NCBI GenBank assembly: GCA_043228905.1
Contig: JBHGNT010000027.1
Location: 248,001-312,000, forward strand
Length of the DNA: 64,000 nucleotides
DNA from: Azolla caroliniana
Lineage: Eukaryota; Polypodiophyta
Reading direction: 5' to 3'
The position numbers were made by a program, and so were the translations under genes. How positions within the stretch are numbered: position 1 is the stretch's first letter; each line of letters starts with the position of its first letter. The notes below the pieces were generated by a model. The model did not search any database. It was not told the DNA's origin and worked only from the letters and a program-made list of their open reading frames with translations. Below are positions 22,854-33,847 of the stretch, piece after piece.

Positions 22854-23675
22854 GCCAACACGTCGGGAATCCCCCATTCCAGAGATGACGGGGTCAGGCC
22901 CGTTAGGTCCGAAGTTGTATGCCACTAGCTGTAGTGCCGATAGACTTATTACTTCAGCGCCGTCATTGAACATCGCAAGCTGAGCATCCATTTCCTGTAC
23001 ATTGCCTATACTGGAAGCGGGAATGCGTACCTCCAACGACTCCGAGAATGGAACCATAGGCTTCTCATTGGCTAGGGGAGCCTTCTCAATGCATAGGTAG
23101 CACCTCAACTTCCCGTTTCTGGCACGCTCTAGTCTCTTGAGTCTCCCGACGTCAGACGAGAATTTCCCTTGATTCTCGTCTCTCATTTGGTAAGCCAGAT
23201 ACTTTGTGGACTGTAGAGGTAGTCCGGTGCGTTTTGTTGCACTTCCATCACCTTCGTCAAAGGGCGCACTCCGATACCGTTAATGTCCAATAGCTTTGAT
23301 GATAATGGCTAGATCTACCACCTAGTCCATCAAATATAATAAAGCGAAAGATAGTATAACAATAAACATCAGAACGAAACTGAGAGGAATGGTCCAAATA
23401 ATCTCTGTAGTAGTTCCGTGAACCATTCTTTCAGGAATGGGGTTTCTTCGATAATGGAAATGCCATAAAGTGCGGACCAACATCCATAGTACGAAGATCA
23501 GAATAATGATTAAGAGGACCGGAATATCGTGATGTGAGTCAATTATTCCTTACATCATAGGTATGGCTGCGTCCTAAAATCCCAATTACCAAGGTTCTGC
23601 GGCGTCACGAGGAGCAATTGGGACGAATAGCTACCAAAAAAGGGTTCTCGAAATCACTAAGAGGCGTGTGCCCAT
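21891..23675 (-). CDS. cox2: cytochrome c oxidase subunit 2
   Basis: Subunit II of complex IV, carrying the CuA site. Exon 1 is 23675-23270 and exon 2 is 22267-21891; 783 nt, 260 residues. The frame reads DAAEPWQLGFQDAA, then two membrane helices, then YEYSDYN in exon 2, and GAKCDAVPG with the CuA ligands in CSE-CGTN. In-frame TAA, TAG and TGA codons stand at Gln/Arg positions, for example in PW-Q-LGF-Q-D and N-Q/R around FT-Q-R-EGV. CGG codons in GHQ-R-Y-R need C-to-U editing to Trp. The ATG at 23675 is preferred; a GTG seven codons... is a possible later start. The start lies 41 bases downstream of repeat R copy 2. Confidence 0.95.
22268..23269 (-). other. group II intron cox2i373
   Basis: 1,002 nt, starting GTGCGCCC and ending CCAAC. 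Domain V lies at 22314-22347 (GAGCTGTCTGCAGGG...). It interrupts the Thr codon after GHQWYW, the widespread cox2i373 site. A (GCTT)n array of nine units lies at 22817-22853. Confidence 0.93.
22817..22853. repeat. (GCTT)n tandem array in cox2 intron
   Basis: About nine units of a four-base repeat inside cox2i373. Confidence 0.95.
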
Positions 23676-23715
23676 TACGAAAGAATCATGCTCAAATATT
23701 CCTTTCAACGACTTC

Positions 23716-25419
23716 TAAGTCTGTTCGGTTTTTTCCCTTTTTCTCTCTCCTCCATATGCATGGGAGTTAAAGGTTGGTTCTTCAACAAGTCGCAGCAATG
23801 CAATGCAATGCAATGCAATGAAGGCCTTCGCTTTGTCTCGTCGACCGCAAACAAAGCGGCGATGGGCTGGCTTTCCGCGTTTCCGTAAAGAAAATCGAAA
23901 GAACTCTGATTGATTCTTATTCGTAGTTGGGATGCAGGGATAGATTTATTTCTTCCTCGAAGAACCGTACGAACGATTAGGCCGCTGCGATTTCCACACG
24001 CAGACACGCGGATTCAGCATGAAGGGCGGGCGATTTATTCCCCGATCGAACGAATGAATGAATGAATGAATAGGGTGTCGTTCGCAATGACAAGGAACGT
24101 TAGCTGGAAACGCGGTCAACTAACGGGCACAAGTGCAATATTTTCATTTTGGTGTGACTCTTGGTTGGAGAAGGCCACACCACAGTTGGTCTCTTCTCCA
24201 TAAGCCGGACCGCCAACGTCAAGGCGAGATCACATTGGTCCAGTCCCCGCATAGCCAGTGGAAGGGTGAGGTGCATCCACTCAGATAGCATGGGGAGGTC
24301 GAATGACTGCGGCCACGTCAATCCGCTTCTTTTCTTTTCTTGTTGGGCCGCTAGCAATTGTCTAGCTTCTGCTACCAACTCCCCCATCGGGCCGTCTGAC
24401 TTTACCGTAGCCGATAAGTAGCGTTAATCGTCTTCATCGCGCTGATGAAGCAGCGGGTTCATCCACCACCTTGGTTCTTCCCCGCAAGCAACTTCCGCCG
24501 TATTATCCATAGCTGTTCATCAAGAAGGCCTAGAGTTAGTTTTCCGATAAGATTCAAGCTACAATTTCAAACAGCACCTTTTCTTCATGAAGCGCAAGAA
24601 AACTGCACTGCGGAAGAAGAAGAAGCGGTAAAAAGTGTAATATAAATGGCTACCAAAGTTCTTCTTTTGAACTTTCAAGAAGGCCTGAATATTCATGGAT
24701 TATTATACGATAATCTTTAATGCGGCTCAGATTGCGGAAAGAATTGAATGCTGGAATTTCGAAATTCCGTTGGTAAAATTCAGAAGGATCATGCAAGAAG
24801 GCAATATCATCTTCTGGCCATAATCTGCGAATCCAGCAAAGCAAAGCAAAGCAGCACTTTTCTTTTCACTTTAAACCGAGCCGGCGGCAATCTTGATGAA
24901 TCACTGGCAAGAAGATGCTTTGCACTTTTCTTTCCACTTTAAAGCAGCAATCTTTTCACTCGGAAATGGCAAAAGAGCTTGGAAGAAGAATAGGCTAGGG
25001 ACGGAGTCGAACCGTCATTCCAGGATTTGCAGTCCAATACATTGCCATTATGTTACCCAGCCAGCAGAACGTTTTTCCCGCTTAAATGAAGAGAGGCGGG
25101 ACTCTCATTTAAGGGGGGTGACCTTAGGCCACCCTTTGAAATAATCTAAAGCCTTACAATCAATTTCTGCGATGCCATAAAATGTGAACCAACGACAACG
25201 ATTTTGGGCAAAATAAGAATTAGTGATTGAAAAAGACCCGCAGCTTGCTTGTGAAGCCGACCAGCGTACTGCCAACACGACTTGTTTATGCCTATTAAAG
25301 AACCTTTTAATGCTAATTCACAGAAAACTATACGAAGCATACAAAATAACTAATATACGAAACGGAAGCGACCGATGGAAATACGTCAGTTTCTTACTCA
25401 TGTAAATAAACTATTTCTT
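23716..25419. repeat. repeat R copy 2
   Basis: Same orientation as copy 1, offset exactly 15405. In this copy the rps14 exon continues intact past the repeat edge (25420-25454), so this looks like the source locus for the rps14 part. Confidence 0.95.
24993..25062 (-). tRNA. trnC-GCA: tRNA-Cys(GCA), repeat R copy 2
   Basis: Identical to 9588-9657; carried on repeat R downstream of rps14. Confidence 0.95.
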
Positions 25420-25800
25420 AACAACGGCGACGACTTTTCCGGAGTCTTATTTCGGTTTTGGTCGGCCAATCAGGTTAGGAGTTCCCTGCCTGACCGCCAA
25501 TTCAGAACCGCTCGTGACAGTTTCCCGTCATACGGCTCCCCGCATCCCATCAGGTGAGGGTTCCGGAATACGAGCTCCCCTGCCCTCTTTTGATCGTGAC
25601 GATGCCCATGCAGCCAGCAACTGCCGCAAATTGGCAGCTCATGCCTCCCGGACGACGACGTAGATGCGATCCATCTGTGATGTCCACAGGCGGCCGGCCG
25701 GCGGAAAGAACACCTACGCCGTGGTTGGAGTTCTACTTCCTTGTCGTCGCTTTAGCCCTATCGGCTAGCTAGGGCCATTGCTCAGTTTGTTTCCTCACGC

Positions 25801-25833
<33 letters not shown>

Positions 25834-27171
25834 ATAACTCCTAGACTCAAGTGAAAAACCGACCATCAGCGTATCTGATGAGAGAGGATTGAAACCTCGT
25901 ATCTTCCCCATTTTCCCGCGTCTCGTGACTAATTCAAAAATTTCCTTGCATCAGCGTCGATTACGTACTCTGGCTTTCTTGTTGATAGATATGTGGATCA
26001 CTCTGGTGGCGTCATGGCGGCGAGATCGACCCGAGCGAAAGTAGCTATTGGGTTCGAATCCCGCTTCTTTTCTTCCGCGGTTCGCCTTTAGGCCATGAGG
26101 GCGATCCGATCCCCAGTAGCAGGAGTCCTGAAAGGTCATGGAACTGGCCATACTTCCACTTTCACTCTCACTTTCGCTTTTGCTTCTACTTTCAGAGGTA
26201 TGTATATTCAGCAAATCGGATCAGATTGTCTATCCATGACAGAGCGAGTGCTACTCGTAGTTCAGGGGCAAGGTATTTTACGTTGCTTACTTTCCTTTTG
26301 GCCAATCTGCGCTCTTTATCTTCGAATGTTGAAGCATATTGGCTGCTCCCTTTCCCTTAAAATTAGATGCGGGGACACTTTGGCACGTCCCGATAATTAA
26401 TTACTACCGGGCCCTCGCTTATTGTCCCATCCTATCCCTGTTCACCGTACGGTTGGCTCTTCTGAGTGCGACCTCAGAGGTGTGCGGGGTTCTCCAGTTC
26501 CGGGATTCCATATTTCAAAGAACCAGGCCGTAAGGCTTCCGCTCTACGCCGGAGGCGCGCTCGAAGAACGGGAAAGGACAGACAACCCCTTTCCCTCGGC
26601 CTCTGTCCCATATTTTGGACGCAGGAAGCAATCCTGCTTTCCTGTTTCGACGCTTCAAACGCTAGGATTGCGGTTGCCTGCTGTCCGGTTCAACTTAGGC
26701 TTAGCCTTCGGGGATGCAGTACCGCCACTCAGCACTCACCTAGACAATACCCAAAGTGTTTCATTCCCACCCTGTCTCCCAACGAAAACAAAGAAGGGGC
26801 AGATATCGTCACGCGCGCCCTTGCTTGAGATTCAAAGTTCCCCACTTTCGCCGGGTTCTGAATCCCTTTCATGCCCAGCTTCATGCCTTTGGATGCCATT
26901 CTCCCAGCACGTGGGCACGCTGTTACCCTGTTCCCGAGGGAGAAGGACTTTCACCTTCATGGAAACTCAGTTCACTAACTCCGCCATCCGAGCGCGAATG
27001 AATGCAAAATGAGTGCACAGACGCGACTCAACGTCTTAACCTGTGAACAGGTCACGCTACCCGACCAGAAAGATTTCTATCTTAACGAATGGCTTTATAG
27101 GGCATTCATTTTAATTCATATTTAGCCGCAGGCTTTCACGGTTTCTAATCTCATATATTCTTATTAGACAC
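25269..27171 (-). CDS. rps14: ribosomal protein S14
   Basis: Small-subunit protein S14. Exon 1 is 27171-27058 (114 nt) and exon 2 is 25454-25269 (186 nt); 99 residues plus stop, the same length as liverwort rps14. Exon 1 starts with GTG followed by SNKNIRD. Landmarks are AAKYELKRM, LRNS, RVRNR, GRFRFVY and the terminal KGSLIGINKSCW. No genomic stop follows the terminal Trp; the next codon is CAG, and reading runs on for another 41 codons. C-to-U editing of CAG to UAG would give exactly the expected end. Several TGA and TAA/TAG codons lie at Arg and Gln/Lys positions. Confidence 0.9.
25455..27057 (-). other. group II intron rps14i114
   Basis: 1,603 nt inserted between codons 38 and 39. Domain V lies at 25505-25538 and the 3' end is AC. 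The 5' end reads GCGTGACC right after the GTA codon, a non-canonical start if the border is right. The interior holds a (GCTT)n array at 25800-25832 and typical domain I sequence around 26700-26990. Confidence 0.85.
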
Positions 27172-27229
27172 CCATATAACCTTCTCTAATGACGTATGAC
27201 TAAACCTCGACACATAACTTAACCTTTTT

Positions 27230-27320
27230 TTATGACCCTTCCATCTGCCTTTCTCATATCTCCAAAGTTTCGTATGTTTCGGATATGGCGCTTGAAGTAA
27301 GTCCCTTTTTGAATGAAAAA
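27230..27320 (-). pseudogene. diverged copy of the rps3/rpl16 junction
   Basis: Reads PYPKHTKLWRYEKGRWKG, resembling the rpl16 start ([18 protein letters not shown] at 29951). The flanking GGGACTTACTTCAAG resembles the rps3 tail there. It lies 60 bases upstream of rps14 and lacks the rest of rpl16. Confidence 0.6.
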
Positions 27321-27329
27321 AAACTCATA

Positions 27330-28400
27330 TTAGTGGCGTTGGCTTCTGTAAATCCCCTGCGTGCGATGTGCTCTAAAGGCACAGAGAATCGTACACTTAA
27401 GCGGCTTAGGCGGTTGAGAGATACCTTCCCTTCCCAACTGCTGGCTGGGGTAGAATCCTATTACTAAAAGGCGGGCGCATGAACCCTCTTTCAACCTTCT
27501 CAGGAACCATATTCTTATGGTTACTGCATCAGGACCTACCTAAAGGTGAATCAAACCCTGAATTGAATACACGGGTCTCTTCATGAATAGTTGTGCAATG
27601 GATTCGAGAATCCGGGGAAATTTCCTCCGAAGCATACCCATCCAATCCGATAGCCGTTAATGTCCTAAGTGTGGGGAATTGAGACTCGGCGACCGAAGCA
27701 ACTTATCCGACCATCCAATCATGACCGGCTGTTGCCTGATGGTCTAACGGCTCGAAAACGGGTGGGTCCTTAGACACTCGCTAGACCGGGACTAAACGTC
27801 GGTCGGAAAAATCTGATCCAAATTAATTGCGAAACCAGAACTAGAAGAAGTTTCTAGATACAGAACACGATTAAATACAACCTTACCAACATTTGATATG
27901 ATCTCAACTTGATACCTGTTAAGTTGAATCTGCCTATGGTTGTTAAGCCTGTGCCTTGGCATGTAGAGACGGAAAAAGAGACCAAGAATGGTAAGACCTT
28001 AGTTACAGCGGCGGTGGTTACTTAACTGATTCCGTTGATGTGTATTATCGTTACCGTTTATTAAGCAGTAAGAACCCGCCCGGCCCGGCCCGGCCCGGCC
28101 CGGCCCGCCGTAAATAGACGAAACACTTCCCGCATGCACCCCGGCTAACAAATAAGTACTAGTTTAAAGTAATGAACTAGTGAAAAGCACTACAGGCATT
28201 CATGCCATCTTATTGAGAATAAATATTATGGTTGGCATCCAGTTGAAAAATTAGAGCAACCAAGCTTTAGGCGAGCAACCCTTGCCTTATTCTCTATCGG
28301 AGCGGTTCTTCCCCCTCGTCCGCCTAAAAAAACACGAAACCAAACACAACAAAATGATGGAACACGCACGAAAAACAACAAAAAGCGCGTCCCGCAATCA
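27330..28400. other. spacer
   Basis: No gene recognised. Holds a (CCCGG)n array at 28077-28107 and, at 28255-28315, a segment resembling 58260-58320 and 58500-58565 in inverted orientation. Confidence 0.5.
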
Positions 28401-29200
28401 GATTCACCAAAACAGAAGCGAGAAATGAGCACAGAACAACCCAGCGTCCCGCAAGCAATCAGAGACTGTACAGGAAGCTGGCAAAAACAATAACGAAGAT
28501 GATGATGAGTCTAAATGCATGCCGCGAAGAGCCAGCCCGAGAGCGCACGCACCGGGAACACTACAGCGGATAAAAAGAAAAGCAAAGAGTATCGGTTGGA
28601 CGCTGCGATGGTTGATGAAACACAACAAAAAAAAGATGGTGAGACTAAGGAGGAGATCGACCCGATACAGGATGCACATTTGAAAAGCAGCAAAGAGGAT
28701 TGTTCGAAGTCTGATGATGAAAGCAGCAGGCAGCATTGTCAGTGATGAAGATTATGAAGACGATTGCGAGAATGGGGGTAAAGATGTGTGGGGTAAACTG
28801 CTGGATGCGGGTGCTTTTCTGGACGAATCAGTATCTAAGGTTGATGATGATGAGAAGCCTTTAAGTCAAAGGATTGATAAGGAGTTATCAAAAGAAGCCC
28901 GCCGGCACCTGTAAAAAGGCGGAAGAAGCCGGCCGAAGAAAAGAAAAGAAAAGAAGCGGTTTTCATCATCCGGATGAACCGGCCGGGCCGGCCGGCGGAT
29001 TAGAAGGCGGCTTTAAAGCATTGCTTTATAGAATAGATAATGCTATGAGGCTGAACCTTCATGGATGCAAGTTTTACGCTTATCAGCAGCATTATGGCAG
29101 TATATTTACTGATTTTACTACGGCAGGCAGTTGGCAAATTTGTTTTACTGAAAGAAAGGTCGGGACTGTACTACTTTTTGTAATGAGAGAGTGAAAGAGA
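28401..29200 (+). other. unrecognised acidic ORF block
   Basis: Overlapping plus frames (28515-28745, 28714-28914, 28874-29194) encode Asp/Glu/Lys/Ser-rich sequence, then after a dispersed repeat element (about 28930-28995) a more ordered stretch around 29008-29190. The acidic style recalls the 631-1187 block, but I find no clear sequence match. Possibly one gene broken by frameshifts and a repeat insertion. Confidence 0.3.
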
Positions 29201-29215
29201 GGTTGGGACCGCACT

Positions 29216-29216
29216 A

Positions 29217-29247
<31 letters not shown>

Positions 29248-29248
29248 C
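29216..29248. repeat. (TGCC)n tandem array
   Basis: Eight units of a four-base repeat. Confidence 0.95.
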
Positions 29249-29543
29249 GCGTGAAAGACTCATGGTAGGCTCTAGTCAATGGGATTCCCTGCCCACCAAG
29301 AGGAGACGGAACTGAAGCACCTAATAAGGCAGGCTCGCTTCGCTCGTCTCAACTATTTCACTCGCAAACCAATACCTTAAGCCAAACATACATCTCATTC
29401 TGTCGAATCAATTCTGGATCAATTGGCAATGGTTTTATTCTTAATGAGGGGAACTATTTGAGGAATAGGCTTTCCTGCCTGGGCGCCCACTTCCTTCGCG
29501 AAGCGAAGCGTTCCTGCGGGCAGTTCTTCTCCTTACACTGTAA

Positions 29544-29951
29544 TTACGACCATTGAACAAACTTGGTTGACACACGTGGTCTATGCGCTGCTAATGTTGC
29601 AGCTTCTCAAACATTTAACAAACTCACACCATCCGTTTCGGATAAGATCTATCCCGTCACCACACGAGCCATCCAACCTGAAGGGTTTCCCTTTCCCTTT
29701 CCCATTCTCACTTCTGTGGGCTTACGGGTAATGGGAATATCTGCGAAGATTCTTACCCATATTCGACCATTTCTCTAGAAATGTCTGCTTGTAGCGCGAC
29801 GCGCTGCTTCAATGGTTTAATATAGAATACGACCCGCTGAACAGCTTTTAATGCCATATTTTCCGAAACTAAGTCATGTACCGTCCGTTCTGCAACCTTT
29901 ACATTTGCCCTTTTAACATTTCCAAAACTTTGTACGTTTTAGATATAGCAT
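29544..29951 (-). CDS. rpl16: ribosomal protein L16
   Basis: Large-subunit protein L16. Uninterrupted frame of 408 nt, 135 residues, from ATG at 29951 to TAA at 29544. Conserved parts are [55 protein letters not shown] and STKFVQW. TAA/TAG/TGA codons occur at about six Gln/Arg sites and would need U-to-C editing. The start lies inside the 3' end of rps3 (53-base overlap), the arrangement typical of plant mitochondrial rps3-rpl16. Confidence 0.93.
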
Positions 29952-32337
29952 CCGAATTGAGTCCCTTCTTGTTCTTTGAAACATGTTTGGAATACAGAAT
30001 CCACACCTTGACGCCCGGGATCCCATAACGAGTGAATATTTCTGCTCTTGCGTAATCAATATAATCAGAAGATACATGTAAGGATATTGAACCATATTTC
30101 ATACATTCAGTTTGAGCTATTTCTGCACCATTCGATCAACCTGGACGACAAATACAGATTCCCTTCACACATTCGCAGTTTTCAATCTATTAGAATATGG
30201 ATGTACAAATTTATACAAATGATTTCTTTTTTTCTGGTCCCCAAGGTATCTCCTAAGCTATTGGAAAAGCACTTTAATGGAAAAAATCAGCTCTTACTGG
30301 CTTAATCGGGATATTAGTGCTTGTTTCACTAGATGAAAAAAGTTACATTTCAGGCCACCAAGGTTTAATCTTCTTCCGGCAACGATGACTGCATACTTTC
30401 TTAGTTCCTCTGAATCAGGCGTTCACTATGTGCGAGCGTCAGCGGGCATCTCCTCCTGAAGAAGAGTGACTATTGCACGGATCCTTCTCTCTGGGTTTCG
30501 TACATTCACGTCAGGCATCCTTATTATAGTGGTACCGACAGCACAGATTTCTTGCTTTCTCACGTAAGGCATTCCCTATATACAGACACAGTTTCCTCTC
30601 TGCAAACCTACCCCGAGCATTCCTCATTTTCTCAGAGCGTCGGGCGGCATCCCTACTATAGGAAAAGGATAACAGAGAGGGAGAGAGAAGCAAAAGATTG
30701 TCATCAGTTATGTTAACCGTAGTGGGGTCAGAATGAATTTAGTTCTTCATACGAAGAAAGTGTTGCACGACCAGAGGCATAATAGGTGCGGTTGCCAAGG
30801 GGCGGCGAGAGTTTTCGGAGGCCTTCTCGCCGCGGTTTTCCCCTAGTAATCCTCCCTCTTCTCTCCTTTTTCATATCGCCCTGCGGTCCGTGAGATAGAG
30901 TCGAGAGTCCACTTGCGCCTAGTAAGAGGGTTCATGCGGGCTCCGCATGAATGAACCGCTTCATCGGCTTGACGAGGGCAAAGCACAGGAAAGGCAGATG
31001 GGCATTTCCTATGTCCCATCCCCCTCTCGTAACTAGTGCAGGCTACACAAGTGCTCTCCGAACCGGGCTGGATAGTCACCCATCACACGGCTCTCTAACT
31101 TGACGGGTGAAAGGCCGAGTGGGAACCCCGGAAATTACCCCTTTCCCCTTCGGCTCTCAGAGCGTGACAAGTGCATAGGCTCCTTCCCGTTTTCTACTTG
31201 GCATTCACCAAGTGCCGGTTCCGCCTTAGGAGGGTAGGCAGGTGGTATGGGCCCTCTGACTTCTTTCCGGGGCTTTCCTCCCATAAGATCTCGCCGTTGT
31301 TTCCTACATGGCTTGTCCAATTGTTGATCGAACGCCCTGTGTTGGGATGTCATTTAGTGTTTTGTCCCCAGTAACATGGGTAACCTGCTCTATCCTTTCC
31401 TTTCCCTTCTGTGCAATGGGTGGGTCGAGGGAAGATCATTCGGCCCAATTAATCAAAACCCTCAGTAGGCATAGAGCGAGGCAGCGTGCGTTCGCGCTCC
31501 CCATTCGCCGAAATTAAGTGCCAATGGTTAGCTGTCGCCGGGTAGCCAGCCCCGAACTTCGATTCGCCAAGCTTTGCCCTCATCTTAATACCGAAAGCAG
31601 GCTCGCTCTATGCTGTTGAGTTACCCGTAGACTTTTTGGTTCAAAATACGGGCGGGCCTTCGTTCGTTCCGCCAACAAACAAGTTCTTCGAACTTTAACC
31701 TCCTTGCCGCACATGCTTTGGTCCTCGCGTTCGTTACCGAGCAAGAGTAAGTGCAACGCCTTTGTACAGTACATAATTGAGCGCACGCAATTTTTCATGC
31801 AGGAACTAGACCGGCCGCCCTCTCGATTAGCGTCATCAACAATATCATCAACCAAAAAATAATAGTAAGCATCATTGAACTAGAAAGAAGAATACATGAA
31901 TGAATGTCCTTTTAGGGAAATGATGAATGATACACCTACCAAGGCGAAGGTCAACTTTGCGATTTCTTCCTCTAGTTTTCCTCTTTCTTCCCCCAATTTT
32001 ATCTTTCCCTCCTTTAGTTTTCTTTTTCTTTTCCTCGGACAAAATCCTGGGAAAAATTGAACGGAAAAAATATCTAAAATCTACATCCTAATACAACAAT
32101 TTTCCATAACAGTAAATGGAGTCAAGAGTTACTCTGTCTGGCTGTGGGAAAAGCAGCCGAAAGAAGCCAGCCGTGTGAAGGGCTGGCTTCCATTCACCAG
32201 CCAGCGCGGACTAAATCAAGTGCTCTTCGAACCGTGCAAGATGGTTGCCCATCACACAGCTCTTCAACCCAAGTTGCCTATATCGTGCGTTGCGTGGTGG
32301 ATCCCAAGTCTTTCAAGCAAGAAGCGCTTGATCCTCT

Positions 32338-32371
<34 letters not shown>

Positions 32372-33577
32372 TCCCCACGCTGTGCACTTGCTTCTCTCCG
32401 CCGATCAAGCAGCGATGCTGCTCGAACCGCTTCTTCCGCATGATGAAAACCGCTTCTTCGGCCGTTAGGTTCCGACACTCTGCCGGCCGCATGAACCGCC
32501 GCGCCGGCCGGAATGCCTTTCGAAAACAGCAAGCAGCTTTTTATCTAAAATGCCCACGTGCGCTCTCCCAGTCAAACGTGGGTCGGAAGCTTGAAAAGAA
32601 AAAAACGCGTCTTCAGTCAAAGCCTTCGGCCTTGGCTCACTGAATCTCCTAGAGTTTGAAGTGATTCCAGGTGCCTGCTAATGACCGCGACAGCTTCGAT
32701 CAGGCAGCTTGGGCTATCCACTTGAAGTCTTCCACGTCGTCGGTCGTTTTCCCTTGTTTCAATGATGACTTAATCTCTGGCCGAAGGGCGGGCGGGCTTC
32801 CCGGCCGGCGCGGCGGCACAAGGTCGATCGGTGTTAAAACGGTTCGTAGCTGTTCAGTCTCATCTAAGAGTTGACCCGATATCTCTGTACTGCTTGAGTG
32901 TGCAATGCTGAACCCGTTCTTTCTTGCTTGTGGGCGCGTTGATTTAGGCTCCTCCCCTTCCACTGCATAGCTGCGCTTCCTTATCATCCGCTTCTTTTCT
33001 TTTCTTTTCTTTTCTTAGGCGCGTTTTTTGGCGGGTACTATGAGCCTTCTGCCCCACGCGTCCGCCCGCAGGTTAGATGCGTGGTTCACCGGTTCCACCG
33101 AATACTCTCACTTGTTGAAGCACAGTGCGCTTTAGGCCCAAGCCGCAGGGCTTCCCGAAGGGCTCGGGCCCTCTTTGTCCGGGTACATGCGCCAGCGATC
33201 AGCGCATGTACAGAGAAGGCGTGGTGTTGCCTTTCCCCCTGAAAAGCTAGGCTTGGTATCCCTTCCGCCGCACCTCGCGTTCATGGTATCTACATTCAAC
33301 TGTGCTTTAGAGACACGGTCAAAGTACGCCCAAGGATTGGTTAGGCTCAGCTCCTGTCACGACATGCTCTGGTCTCCTCCCTTCGTTCCCTGAGGCTGTG
33401 GTCCCCTAGCGTTAGAATAAGTTGTGTCCGTCTTGTTGCGGACATCTGCAATGCCCTGACCGACATGCGGCAGGCAATTCATTCAGTGACTTCGCGGTCG
33501 CCCTCACTAAACCGACTTGAATCTGAATGGTAGTTCGGATTAAGTCTGACTGAAATCAGATTTACCTTTCATGCCGT
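29899..33577 (-). CDS. rps3: ribosomal protein S3
   Basis: Small-subunit protein S3. Exons are 33577-33504 (74 nt), 32115-31821 (295 nt) and 30894-29899 (996 nt); 1,365 nt, 454 residues. It starts at ACG (edited to AUG) followed by A-R-K with TGA for Arg, and ISVRLN. Exon 2 has Y.YGKL.YQDV and [16 protein letters not shown]. Exon 3 has [18 protein letters not shown], then [10 protein letters not shown] and [12 protein letters not shown]. Many internal stops (Gln/Arg) need U-to-C editing. The first 74-nt exon matches the conserved i74 intron site exactly. It is preceded by rps19 and overlaps rpl16. Confidence 0.92.
30895..31820 (-). other. second rps3 group II intron (i257-type)
   Basis: 926 nt from GGGCGGCCGG to ACTCTAT, with domain V at 31060-31093. 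It falls between codons in this gene; the exact homology to the rps3i257 site is likely but hard to fix because exon 2 is longer here. About 118 bases (31166-31283) are nearly identical to atp1i361. Confidence 0.85.
32116..33503 (-). other. group II intron rps3i74
   Basis: 1,388 nt from GGGCGACCG to GACTCCAT, with domain V at 32229-32262. It carries a (AAGC)n array at 32338-32371 and a copy of the dispersed ATGATGAAAACCGCTTC element at 32440-32465. A (TCTTT)n-like run lies at 32991-33016. Confidence 0.9.
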
Positions 33578-33595
33578 ATCCTATTACCGTACCTT

Positions 33596-33844
33596 CTATC
33601 TCGGCTTGATCTTAGTTGTTCTCGAGGCCTTTCATATAGAAGCAAACTCTCCAAATTTATGACCAACCTTTTCTTTTGTAACCTTCAAACGAATAAAAGA
33701 TCGCCCATTATGAATTTATGCATAGCAACCATCAAATTTAGGCGAAATGAAAAGTCTACATGACCAAATTCTCCCTCTGATCTTTTTCGTCCTTCTCGAC
33801 AAGCAAGCATCAACAAAAGGGCCTTTCCATACAGATCATGCCAT
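33596..33844 (-). CDS. rps19: ribosomal protein S19
   Basis: Small-subunit protein S19. Frame of 249 nt, 82 residues, from ATG at 33844 to TAG at 33596. It reads M-A-R-SVWKGPFVDACL with TGA for the Arg, then YA-Q-IHNGRSFIRLKVTKEKVGHKFGEFA. Three genomic stops are at editable Gln/Arg sites. It begins three bases after the rpl2 stop and ends 18 bases before the rps3 start, so the cluster is probably co-transcribed. Confidence 0.93.
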
Positions 33845-33847
33845 AAA

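Noticed and set aside
26008-26060. tRNA-like T arm GGGTTCGAATCCC at 26049
   Set aside because: No matching acceptor or anticodon arm could be drawn, and it lies inside the rps14 intron.
26422-27012. 196-codon plus frame at 26.4-27.0 kb
   Set aside because: It is antisense to rps14i114 domain I sequence; the intron explains the region.
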